DNA from: Stramenopiles sp. TOSAG23-2 | Lineage: Eukaryota; Sar | DNA: 10,796 bases | Direction of reading: 5' to 3' | Assembly: GCA_900128395.1 (NCBI GenBank) | Contig: LT649243.1 | Coordinates: 64,001 to 74,796 of the forward strand | Part shown: positions 1-7,615 of the stretch, one piece after another | Numbering within the stretch: position 1 is the stretch's first letter | How the letters are laid out: each line of letters starts with the position of its first letter | The notes under the pieces: generated by a model | Databases searched by the model: none | Told to the model about the DNA's origin: nothing | Seen by the model: only the letters and a program-made list of their open reading frames with translations | Program-made: the position numbers and the translations under genes

Positions 1-672
1 AATAATTATGACAGTCACAACAAATCCAATATATGCCATTGTTAAAAAAGTTGAAATATCTGTATCGCTTGTAACAACTTGAGTATTACTGCCAAGAATA
101 TATGGGAAAACACATATGAAGAAAGGTAATCCAATCATTGTTACCTGTGTGATTATTGATACTACAGCATTGGACGCTGTATTACCAAATTGCTTTAAAT
201 TCTCTTCTTTTTGCAATCCAACAATTAATAAAGGAGATTCAAACACTTTGCATTCATCTTGTGTAGTAATTGGATAGTTTGCAATGGGTAGAATACAAAA
301 CAGCATAGTTTGCGTCCAATTAAAGCCAAAAGAATAATAAATAGGTATGAAACTAAGAACTTGAATAATTCCAACTATATTTATAATTATAATATAGTTC
401 CGCCGTAACGATGAACTTTTTACACCTAGTGACTTCGTGCCAAGAAAAAACGATAACGAAGTAGCCACGAAGGATGAAGGTATAAAATCTTTAATTTTAA
501 TTGCTGGTAAGTCTTCAATGCCTACACGCTCTTCCCGTACTTTTGGGTGGACTATATTTTGTTCCTCGTTATAATTATTATTTTCATTTTCATCATCATT
601 ATTTTTTTCACCACTATTGTTGTTGTTATTATTGTTGTGTTGATACTCCGTTGGTTCAACTTGGTATTGCAT
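1..672 (-). CDS. Multi-pass membrane protein, unrecognised family (5' part, runs off left edge)
   Basis: An open frame of 224 codons runs from an ATG at 672 to the window edge without a stop, so the C-terminus is missing. The start has A at -3 and follows a CT-rich leader. The first ~45 residues are hydrophilic and low-complexity: a run of seven Asn encoded by mixed AAC/AAT codons, followed by a Glu/Asp/Asn-rich stretch. After that come a possible membrane-associated segment (~62-82), a strong hydrophobic helix (~92-115, with IIII), another around 119-131, a long one around 167-192 and one starting at ~207. This layout, a soluble acidic N-terminal tail and then at least four membrane spans, suggests a transporter or integral membrane protein. 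I recognise no family motif and assign no substrate. The mixed codons in the Asn run and the uninterrupted hydrophobic segments support real coding. Confidence 0.7.
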   Translation of the reverse strand, partial: MQYQVEPTEYQHNNNNNNNSGEKNNDDENENNNYNEEQNIVHPKVREERVGIEDLPAIKIKDFIPSSFVATSLSFFLGTKSLGVKSSSLRRNYIIIINIVGIIQVLSFIPIYYSFGFNWTQTMLFCILPIANYPITTQDECKVFESPLLIVGLQKEENLKQFGNTASNAVVSIITQVTMIGLPFFICVFPYILGSNTQVVTSDTDISTFLTMAYIGFVVTVIII

Positions 673-690
673 GGTGCAAAATAAAATAAA

Positions 691-702
691 GAGAGAGAGA
701 GA
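691..702. repeat. (GA)6 microsatellite in the 5' leader of the membrane-protein gene
   Basis: Six uninterrupted GA units lie 19 bases upstream of the minus-strand start at 672. On the coding strand this reads as a CT-rich leader. Such pyrimidine tracts can act as core promoter or leader elements in protists, but function here is inference. Confidence 0.8.
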
Positions 703-819
703 ATGCACAACACGTGGGCATACAAATAGTTAATTATACTAAAATTCAAAGCACAAAATATTTTCAAACAAACCCAAGTTCTGATGGGTGCATGGATTTC
801 GATTATTATATATTATAAC

Positions 820-841
820 TTGCCCAGCTTTTGCCCAGCTT
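820..841. repeat. 11-bp perfect tandem duplication (TTGCCCAGCTT x2)
   Basis: The 11-mer TTGCCCAGCTT occurs at 820-830 and again at 831-841 with no mismatch or spacer. It lies in the divergent intergenic region. It could be a doubled protein-binding site or a replication-slippage duplication. Confidence 0.85.
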
Positions 842-875
842 GCTATATATCATCTAAACCTAAACCAGCCGGGCT

Positions 876-891
876 AGGGCCATCAGGGCCA
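876..891. repeat. AGGGCCA direct repeat in a GC-rich island
   Basis: AGGGCCA occurs at 876-882 and 885-891 with a 2-base spacer, inside a GC-rich patch (about 868-892) that stands out against the AT-rich intergenic DNA. GGGCC-type strings also flank it. It is a possible binding-site pair for the divergent promoters. Confidence 0.5.
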
Positions 892-1118
892 GCTAAAATA
901 TACACCAGCGTTTACGTTGTTTTTACCTCCATGTAAATTTACCTATAGGTTAAGGTATAATATAATACTGGGAGCTGGATGATGTGCATGTGTTGCATGT
1001 TTTGAATTTTTTAAATTTATTTAGAAATTTGCCAGATGAGCTTAAGCTTGCTATCTATTTATATAGTCTACCAGGTATAGCTTGCTGTGTGTGGATTGTG
1101 TATTGTGTCCAATCCCCT

Positions 1119-1168
1119 TTTATTTTCACTTCTTCTTTTTTTTTTTTTTATTTTCACTTTTTTTTTTT
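1119..1168. repeat. Poly-T tracts with 12-bp direct repeat
   Basis: The sequence TTTATTTTCACT occurs at 1119-1130 and at 1147-1158. A 14-base T run (1136-1149) lies between them and an 11-base T run (1158-1168) follows. The tract sits 135-185 bases upstream of the CoA-transferase start. It is a likely slippage-prone, nucleosome-poor stretch. Confidence 0.7.
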
Positions 1169-1302
1169 AATTATTAATTTACAACACTTAAGATGATTTT
1201 CAAGAAGTTATTGGCGAAGAAGAAGATATTACGGGAAAGAGAAATATTATCATCATCGTAGTAGTAGTGTGCGAAGAAAGGGCAAAAAAGAAATAAAATA
1301 AT

Positions 1303-2667
1303 ATGAATGGTGATTCAACACCGCCAACAACAAAAAATCAAGTAGGTCCAGAAATTAAATATGGACACGGTCCATTATATGGGGTAAAAGTGTTGGATAT
1401 TACAAGGTTTTGGAACGGGCCATCTGCAACGAGGAATTTAAGTGACTATGGTGCGACGGTAATAAAAGTAGAAATGCCAAATGAAGGTGATCCGATTCGG
1501 ACACAGCTTCCGAATAATTTGCCATCTGGTGCAACTGCACAAAGTACTACGAATTGGATGTTTGAAGCTGCAAATCGAGGTAAAAAATCCATATGTATAG
1601 ATTTAAGACATCCAAATACAAAACCGGTTATGAAAAGATTAACGGAATGGGCTGATATTGTTGTTGATAACTTTCGTTCCCCTAATATTATGAAAGGTTG
1701 GGGATATGGATATGAAGAATTGAAAAAATGGAATCCACAAATTATTTATGGACAAAACAGTTCGTTCGGTCCGTATGGACCAAAATCTGGTGAAGGATCA
1801 TTTGATGCGGTAGCACAAGCATATGCTGGAGCTGCGGTTTCAAATGGCGGTGGTACTAGGTATACGCCTTTACATGCTCCTTGGGCAATGGCTGATGAGG
1901 TAGGTGCTATGAATTTTACGATGGGTTTATTAATGGCAATTATACATAAACAAAAGACTGGGGAAGGGCAAGAAATATTAACAAGTCAAGTTGGTGCAAT
2001 GACACAATTTCAAGCATCAGATTTAGTACGATATACGATGAGAGGGGAACAAAAAAATGAAGGCCTTGATTATCGGCAAAAACATTATGCACAAATTATG
2101 TGCATTTGCAAAGATGATAAATGGATCATGTTGCAAGTGGTATTACAAAAACAATGGGAAGGCTTGTGCAAAGGAATAAATCGTTTAGATTTAATCGAAG
2201 ATAAACGAACCGTTGAAGTGATGGCACGTCGAGAAAATAAAGTATGGATGAAGAAGGAATTAGATCAAGCATTCAAAATGAAAACTAGAGCTGAATGGCT
2301 TACTATAATGAAAAAAATGCAAGTACCAGCTGGCCCGTGTAACTCATATGAGGATTTACTACAAGAAGAGCAAATATGGGCTAATAATTATTTAACAAGG
2401 GTAAAACATGAGAAGAAAGAAGAATTTATTACTATTGGTAAACCGTTAACATTTAGTAAAAGTCCTGCCTCGAAAACAGATGTTGCTCCAGAATTAGGAG
2501 AACATACTGTGGAAGTCTTAAAAGATCTTCTTGGTTTTACTGAGAAAGAAATTGCAATATTAGGTACAGATGGTGCTATAGGATTAGGTTATAATAGTTC
2601 ACATATAAATATGTTTCGTGCAAGATTAGCGGAGGCTAAGCGAAAGAAAGTAGCATCAAAAATGTAA
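1303..2667 (+). CDS. Class III CoA-transferase (CaiB/BaiF family), possible peroxisomal form
   Basis: The frame encodes 454 residues, close to the 400-450 usual for the family, with no intron. The N-terminal family signature is clear: GPLYGVKVLDITRFWNGP (23-40), then LSDYGATVIKVE (46-57). An ADIVVDNFRSP motif follows at 117-127, then the FDAVAQAYAGAA segment at 167-178. Asp198 in WAMADEVG lines up with the catalytic aspartate that forms the acyl-aspartyl anhydride in formyl-CoA:oxalate CoA-transferase. The GLLMAIIHKQKTGEGQ helix (208-223) is also typical. Family members move CoA between carboxylic acids as intertwined dimers. Acceptor and donor cannot be deduced; oxalate, glutarate/succinate, carnitine-type and 2-methylacyl-CoA racemase relatives share these motifs. 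The last three residues are SKM after a Lys-rich stretch, a PTS1-like peroxisomal signal. The start has A at -3. It is convergent with the 5-phosphatase downstream. Confidence 0.93.
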   Translation: MNGDSTPPTTKNQVGPEIKYGHGPLYGVKVLDITRFWNGPSATRNLSDYGATVIKVEMPNEGDPIRTQLPNNLPSGATAQSTTNWMFEAANRGKKSICIDLRHPNTKPVMKRLTEWADIVVDNFRSPNIMKGWGYGYEELKKWNPQIIYGQNSSFGPYGPKSGEGSFDAVAQAYAGAAVSNGGGTRYTPLHAPWAMADEVGAMNFTMGLLMAIIHKQKTGEGQEILTSQVGAMTQFQASDLVRYTMRGEQKNEGLDYRQKHYAQIMCICKDDKWIMLQVVLQKQWEGLCKGINRLDLIEDKRTVEVMARRENKVWMKKELDQAFKMKTRAEWLTIMKKMQVPAGPCNSYEDLLQEEQIWANNYLTRVKHEKKEEFITIGKPLTFSKSPASKTDVAPELGEHTVEVLKDLLGFTEKEIAILGTDGAIGLGYNSSHINMFRARLAEAKRKKVASKM

Positions 2668-2970
2668 AAATTAAATAAAATATTGTACATCATTTAATAT
2701 AAAATACATAATATCTCCAGAGAGCGAGAGTCGAGAATTTTTTAAAAAAAACATACGAGTACGTACGTTTCGTACGGTGTACATGAATATCATATCACCC
2801 GGCGGGATTTAAATTAAGCTTCGTCGTACATTTTATATTTTCGTAAACTTTTATTTAAACACGATCCACACGCTACGCACACAAATTTTTCGCGTGTCAT
2901 TTTATATTTTCAATATACTACGAATACACTAAAGATGTTTAATTAACATGATACACCTTTTTCATTAGTC
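2668..2970. other. Convergent intergenic region (3' ends of CoA-transferase and 5-phosphatase)
   Basis: Both flanking genes end into these 303 bases, so they hold two 3' UTRs. An AATAAA lies just after the CoA-transferase stop. CGTACG-TTT-CGTACG near 2763-2777 can form a small hairpin. CATTTTATATTTT occurs twice, near 2829 and 2899. I see no coding potential. Confidence 0.6.
2674..2679 (+). terminator. Candidate polyadenylation signal AATAAA for the CoA-transferase
   Basis: AATAAA begins 7 bases after the TAA stop of the CoA-transferase. The match is exact, but in DNA this AT-rich the hexamer occurs often by chance, and the position is unusually close to the stop codon. Confidence 0.3.
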
Positions 2971-5900
2971 TTATGACAAACCAGGCGGTGGTGGTGGTGG
3001 TGGCAAATTATTCACATCTATACTTTGGGTTAGACCAGGTGGTGCGGGCGGTGGGGGTAAATTTGTTATGTCATCATCAGTACCTGGAGGTGGTGGAACA
3101 TGGAAAAGCATTGCAGACATTCTATGTTCAGACTCCGAGAAACTTGGTGGCGGCGGTAATGAATTGCTCTTATTATTATCATCACTACCATCATTTATTT
3201 TATCCGTATGTAAAGCACCAGCAATAGATACTCTACGGTTAGCCTTATGATCATCATGTATATGCTTTGCTTTCACTTCTTCATGTTCAACCGTTTTAGC
3301 AATCACATGGCTCTCGTGCACTTCCTCGTCCGTATGCTCCAAAATTTCAAAATCTTTCGCCAATAAATTTAAGTACGAATCTTTTGGATTCATAGTATCC
3401 ATATCACTACTTCGTGGGGCATTTCCCGTAGCGTGAGCAAAATCTTTATTATTGTGTTTTCCAGATGTTTTCATACTTAAAAATGATTGACGGCGTGCCA
3501 TATCCTTTTGACGCATAATTTCCTCTTTTAACTTATCATTTTGACCATCTAGAGAATTTATTTTTCTTATTTGAACTTGGAAATTAATAGCACCAACCAC
3601 TACACCATGTAATACTAAAGGCAACCTCACCATATTCAAACCTTCCACTGATTTCGTTCGTCTCCTTGTTGTCATTGGCATATCTTGGGCTAAATCCCGT
3701 CGTATCGAAACGCCATTTGCTCCTAAAAATAACTCTGAATGACCAATTTTATGCCATGTAGTATGAGCACCTTCATCTTTCATGCGAACTACTATTAAAA
3801 TATGTTGCGTGCGTATGTAAGATGCATCACCAACAGCAGGGAAAACCGTCGGTACCTGTCCTTCCTCCCATGTACCTCTTACTTCACCAGTTTCAGGATC
3901 TGCATTGACACTGATAACTTCAGATGTTATAGGTGACTCTAAAAAATCTGCATATAGTGTTATGTATAAATCTTTTGCTAATGATTCTGTATACGAATCG
4001 CCTAGGACGGTTTCCTCCATCTGCTGAACTATGCTTTTACGATGACCTTTGTGATGATGGTGTTTCTCTTTTCTATTTTTATAACTTTTATCTTTTTTGC
4101 TTTTTTTTCCTTTAAACAAGTATCTTGTAACTTTTTTGTATGCTGATATTTTCTTCTTTTTATCTGCTGGTGTTGATGATTTGCGTTGAAACTTAGATTT
4201 ATCAACATCATTGTTGTTGTTGTTACTATTATTATTACTATTACCACCATCATCCTCATCATCTGCTGCATCAAGAACACTTTGATCAGTTGTCGCTAAT
4301 TCTTCATTGAAATTAAACGATACCGAACCAAAATGTACATCACAATTTTCTGAGCCGTAAAAATTACCTTTGCGCACAACGTTTAAGAAGGGCACATTTG
4401 TTTTAACTTTAAATCGTGCGCCAACTGGGCGATGATCACTTTGTCTCATCTTGAACATCGCGAGATACTCCATTACTTCTACATTGTCTTCTAAGCCAGC
4501 AGCTGTGCGCCATAATATTCTATCAGTCCATGACGGGGATTGAAAACGTTTGTTACTATAATCATGATGGTTGCGTACCATTCTATATGTAGGTGCGAAA
4601 TTAATTTTCCCTTCTTTGAACCCGGTAAATACTCGCCCAGCGTTTATTTCGTCTTTCAATTGATCGTTTTCATATAATTTATCGTATTCTTTCTCCGATA
4701 TCATCTTCAATACTGTTTTAAATTCACCTTCCGTATCATACCCAGGCCCGTCTTTTAAATTTATGCGATAATTCAAATCACCACCCCAAAAGACGTAATC
4801 GAATTGATGTATAAATTCCGAACCTTTCTCTAACAATATACCTTTCATCTTTTCAACAATATCTCTATAATTTTGCGCTCTTTCCTTTAACCTTTTCGCT
4901 CTTGCCGCTAAATGCGAACCAACGAAGCAAAAGTGCGTATCATCATCGTATGTAAATGCAACAGCTACACCGCCTTTATTTCCCATGACATGTCCAATTC
5001 CAGTTGCTTGCTCTGCGGTACGTACATGGGATATTTTTGAATGAACAGCGCCTTTTGCGTAAACTATCACATGAATTGCCCATAAGGTCATCGTGCCAAC
5101 CATTTTGTACTCATGTCCTCGAAATCGTTCCGAAGTATTTAAACATGTTTCTAAATCAGCAATCCATTGTTCTTTTTTCTTACATTCTTCTAAAACAATC
5201 ATAATGATATCCGATTGTTTTTCTCCCAATAAATGATGCACTGCGTTTTTGCCCCTTGACTCAGTATCTGCTGCATTGTACGTACAGCAAAATACAGTCA
5301 AATCCTCCGCTTTTGGTGGATCTGCACTCCAACCTTGTTGTTCAATTTTTTGTACATTAATTTGTCTCATTATAACACGTATGTGTCCACAAAAACGTTC
5401 TCGCAATGCAATGGAGGGGAATTTAACGCGCAAGGGCTGTTCTAAGCTTGGGATTCTAATCGTCAATCGAGTCCGATTCCATGTATCCCTTTCTAAACGC
5501 CAGTCTTCCCGGATCGGTAATGGGCGGCCACTACTATGTGCATGAGCATCGCGCTTACGCATCCAAACGACATGCATTCTTTCATCTGAAAATGTTATCA
5601 TTAAATTGATTTTTTCAGTTGAACCAATACGTTTAACAAGTTGTACTGGGTACGAGACACTAAATGGTTTCTGCGACCAAACTTCACCTTCATCTGATAC
5701 TTTGATATCTCTCGATACTAAAAAAAGCAATAGACAAAACACCTCTCGTTCTTCCTTTGTTAAGAAGGTGACGGTCACTTCTTTTTGATACAATAAATTA
5801 AATATTAAAGACCTACCATCTGAACCACGTATAAACATGCCAACATCTTCAAATATAAATTTCATTGGCCAACGTGAATGTTGTTTTTTATTTTTACCAC

Positions 5901-6053
5901 CAAATATTGTTTCCCAATCTTTTGTCGCCATGGACATTCGAGAAGATGTAGCGGTTCTATGCTGTGGGTGCTCTTTTTCATCTGAAGTACTATCCCTTCT
6001 GTCTTTTGCAAGTGCAAGATCTGCTACTAAAGCACTTGCTTCCCCAGCACTCG
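2971..6053 (-). CDS. Inositol-polyphosphate / phosphoinositide 5-phosphatase with proline-rich tail (5' end missing at this locus)
   Basis: From the first in-frame ATG here (5937) the protein is 988 residues. The frame stays open upstream to 6053, adding 38 codons that match the gene start at 10546, so the 5937 ATG is probably internal. Numbering from 5937: ~20-195 is a beta-rich region that looks PH-like. The catalytic domain covers ~212-512, with LEE (249-251), GNKGGVAV (319-326), GSHLAA (340-345), WGGDLNYR (384-391), FAPTYR (447-452), PSWTDRILW (468-476) and SDHRPV (500-505). These are the metal- and phosphate-binding motifs of Mg2+-dependent 5-phosphatases. A low-complexity Asp/Asn/Lys/His linker follows (~557-635), then a possible C2-like domain (~645-792). 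The tail has four polyproline runs (927-988). It should remove the 5-phosphate from phosphoinositides or inositol polyphosphates at membranes. The N-terminal 66 codons lie at 10546-10743. Confidence 0.93.
5999..6053 (-). repeat. Internal copy of the 55-bp inverted repeat shared with the right end of the window
   Basis: Read on the minus strand, 6053 to 5999 is identical base for base to 10742-10796. Identity stops at 6054 versus 10741 (T versus C on the coding strand). Both copies are in the same reading frame and encode SAGEASALVADLALAKD of the 5-phosphatase. The repeat is bounded on one side by the fusion with the pyrophosphatase and on the other only by the window end. Confidence 0.97.
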
Positions 6054-6054
6054 A
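6053..6054. other. Breakpoint: 5-phosphatase fused head-to-head to the middle of an H+-pyrophosphatase
   Basis: On the left, minus-strand phosphatase coding is open up to 6053. On the right, plus-strand pyrophosphatase coding starts in mid-domain (TAKNGFILFPLV). There is no intergenic space or promoter between them, whereas all other gene pairs here are 150 or more bases apart. The phosphatase continues properly at 10741 and upstream instead. Any shared bases at the joint cannot be measured, because the true pyrophosphatase upstream sequence is absent. Confidence 0.9.
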
Positions 6055-7463
6055 CAGCTAAAAATGGATTTATTCTGTTTCCATTAGTTATTCATGCATT
6101 TGATATACTTGTCAGTAGTATTGGTTATTATGTTATGTTGAAATTTTATATTAGAAATGAGGAAAAGAATGGTATTCGTGGACCACTTGAAATTTTAACA
6201 CGTGGTTTAATAGTTGCTGGATGTTCTAGTCTATTGACTTTTTCATTCACATGTTATGTTTTACTTTCTTTTACGCCAGAAGCGCCAAATGCATGGTGGC
6301 ATTTTTTACTATGTGGTATTTATGGCATGGTAGCTGGAATTGCATCTATATTAATTACAACATATTACACATCAACGAAATATAAACCAGTAAACGATAT
6401 AGGGTTAGCTTCGAAATCAGGCCATGCAACCAATATTATTATGGGTGTTAGTGTTGGTATGGAAAGCACTGCAATGCCAATTATTGTTGTTTCCATTGCA
6501 ATTTTAGCATCATACTGGACCGGTAAGTCTTCCGGCTTAGTCATGGCATCAACTGGTGAAGCAACTGGTGGAATTTTTGGCACGGCAGTTGCTACTATGG
6601 GTATGCTTTCAACTGCTGCATATGTATTAGCAATGGATTTTTTTGGTCCAATAGCAGATAATGCTGGTGGAATCGTAGAAATGAGTGATGAACCAGAAAA
6701 TGTACGTAATATTACAGATGAGTTAGATGCTGTTGGCAATACGACAAAAGCAGCTACAAAAGGTTATGCAGTGTGTAGTGCTACATTAGCATCATTTTTA
6801 TTATTTGCTGCATTTAAAGATGAAGTGGAAAATCTGACGGCAGGGAAGCTTGGTTCGATTGATTTATTCGTACCTGAAATTTTTATTGCTGGTTTATTAG
6901 GAGCTATGCTAATCTATTTATTTACTAGCATGACATTAAGAGCAGTTGGTGATACGGCTGCTGAAGTAGTAATCGAAGTACGAAAACAATTTAAAGAAAA
7001 TCCGGATATATTAACTGGTAAAATTTCACCGGATTATGGAAATTGTGTTGCTATTGTAGCCAAAGCTAGTTTACGAAAAATGGTCAAGCCTGGATTATTA
7101 GTTGTTATTTTTCCTATTGTAGTAGGTATTGTATTTCGCTTACTGGGTAATGCATTTGGAAACAACGATGATTTATTAGGTGCAAAAGCTATTTGTTCGT
7201 TTTTAATGTTTGCAACTTGTAGTGGTGTTTTATGTTCATTGTTTTTAAACAATGCTGGTGGCGCATGGGATAATGCAAAGAAATTAATTGAAACTGGTAA
7301 ATATGGTGGAAAAGGAAGTGATGCACATAAAGCTGCAATCACCGGAGATACTGTCGGGGACCCATTTAAAGATACAAGTGGACCTAGTTTACATGTTGTA
7401 ATAAAATTAGTAGCAACAATTACTTTGGTTATGGCACCAGTGTTTGTTTCGTATGATTCGTAA
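6054..7463 (+). CDS. K+-independent (type II) membrane H+-pyrophosphatase, C-terminal ~470 residues, 5' truncated
   Basis: Membrane pyrophosphatases hydrolyse pyrophosphate to pump protons into vacuoles, acidocalcisomes or Golgi-type compartments. The 469 residues align with the C-terminal part of the ~800-residue plant AVP2-type enzymes. They begin at the GFILFPLVIHAFD helix and continue through GHATNIIMGVSVGMEST, GTAVATMGMLSTAAYVLAMD and FGPIADNAGGIVEMS (6642-6686) to AGGAWDNAKK and the second pyrophosphate-binding motif GDTVGDPFKDT (7344-7376). GNTTKAATKG (6735-6764) has Lys and Thr at the two positions where K+-dependent enzymes carry Ala and Gly/Ala, which marks the K+-independent class. 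About ten hydrophobic helices are visible. The N-terminal ~340 residues, with the first Asp-rich pyrophosphate-binding motif, are absent. An ATG at 5964 leads into this frame, but its first 30 codons are the reverse of phosphatase coding sequence, so that start is false. The piece alone could not be active. Confidence 0.93.
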   Translation, partial: TAKNGFILFPLVIHAFDILVSSIGYYVMLKFYIRNEEKNGIRGPLEILTRGLIVAGCSSLLTFSFTCYVLLSFTPEAPNAWWHFLLCGIYGMVAGIASILITTYYTSTKYKPVNDIGLASKSGHATNIIMGVSVGMESTAMPIIVVSIAILASYWTGKSSGLVMASTGEATGGIFGTAVATMGMLSTAAYVLAMDFFGPIADNAGGIVEMSDEPENVRNITDELDAVGNTTKAATKGYAVCSATLASFLLFAAFKDEVENLTAGKLGSIDLFVPEIFIAGLLGAMLIYLFTSMTLRAVGDTAAEVVIEVRKQFKENPDILTGKISPDYGNCVAIVAKASLRKMVKPGLLVVIFPIVVGIVFRLLGNAFGNNDDLLGAKAICSFLMFATCSGVLCSLFLNNAGGAWDNAKKLIETGKYGGKGSDAHKAAITGDTVGDPFKDTSGPSLHVVIKLVATITLVMAPVFVSYDS

Positions 7464-7473
7464 AGGGTTGTGT

Positions 7474-7504
7474 AAAATTTAATATTTTTATAATATTAAA
7501 TTTT
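7474..7504. terminator. 13-bp perfect hairpin in the pyrophosphatase 3' region
   Basis: The arm at 7474-7486 and its exact reverse complement at 7492-7504 enclose a 5-base loop. It starts 10 bases after the pyrophosphatase stop and is all A/T. It may fold in the 3' UTR or mark transcript ends between the two convergent genes. Confidence 0.55.
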
Positions 7505-7512
7505 CTAAAAAT

Positions 7513-7566
7513 AATACTTCGTACGACCCGTGTCGTATTAATATCATAAAATGATACGGGAGTATT
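7513..7566. other. Three-way-junction-like set of inverted repeats between convergent genes
   Basis: An outer pair (AATACT 7513-7518 with AGTATT 7561-7566) encloses two small hairpins: TACGAC/GTCGTA (7522-7527 with 7532-7537) and TATCAT/ATGATA (7542-7547 with 7551-7556). Together they could fold as a small branched 3' UTR element on either transcript. Confidence 0.4.
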
Positions 7567-7615
7567 TTTTAAAAAAATATAAAATATTATATGATATCAT
7601 AATTTTTTTTTATTT

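Larger units (their letters stand above)
673..1302. promoter_or_regulatory. Divergent intergenic region between membrane protein and CoA-transferase
   Basis: These 630 bases separate two genes transcribed away from each other, so both promoters should lie here. The region contains a GA microsatellite, an 11-bp perfect tandem duplication, a short GC-rich island around 868-892 and two poly-T tracts. I see no convincing TATA box, because TATATA-like strings are common throughout this AT-rich DNA. A hydrophobic open frame at 984-1196 is driven by the poly-T tracts and is not called. Confidence 0.45.

Noticed and set aside
501-767. Frames on both strands rich in Tyr/His or Ile/Met
   Set aside because: They overlap the Asn-run region of the membrane-protein gene, and their composition follows from the AAC/AAT repeats.
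984-1196. Plus-strand 70-codon hydrophobic frame
   Set aside because: Its Phe-rich C-terminal half comes from poly-T tracts and the rest shows no family features. An upstream ORF role for the CoA-transferase is possible but unsupported.
1303-2667. Bacterial contamination or recent transfer of the CoA-transferase
   Set aside because: Codon bias, leader type and eukaryotic-style spacing match the neighbours, and the C-terminal SKM favours a resident eukaryotic gene.
5964-6053. N-terminal 30 codons of a 499-codon frame leading into the pyrophosphatase
   Set aside because: These bases are the reverse strand of 5-phosphatase coding sequence, proved by the in-frame copy at 10742-10796. The predicted residues have no counterpart in pyrophosphatases.
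6365-7342. Two long minus-strand frames (6365-6739 and 7034-7342)
   Set aside because: They are antisense shadows of strongly conserved pyrophosphatase coding sequence, and their products resemble no protein.
7474-7504. Rho-independent bacterial terminator
   Set aside because: The stem is entirely A/T and the gene content is eukaryotic.
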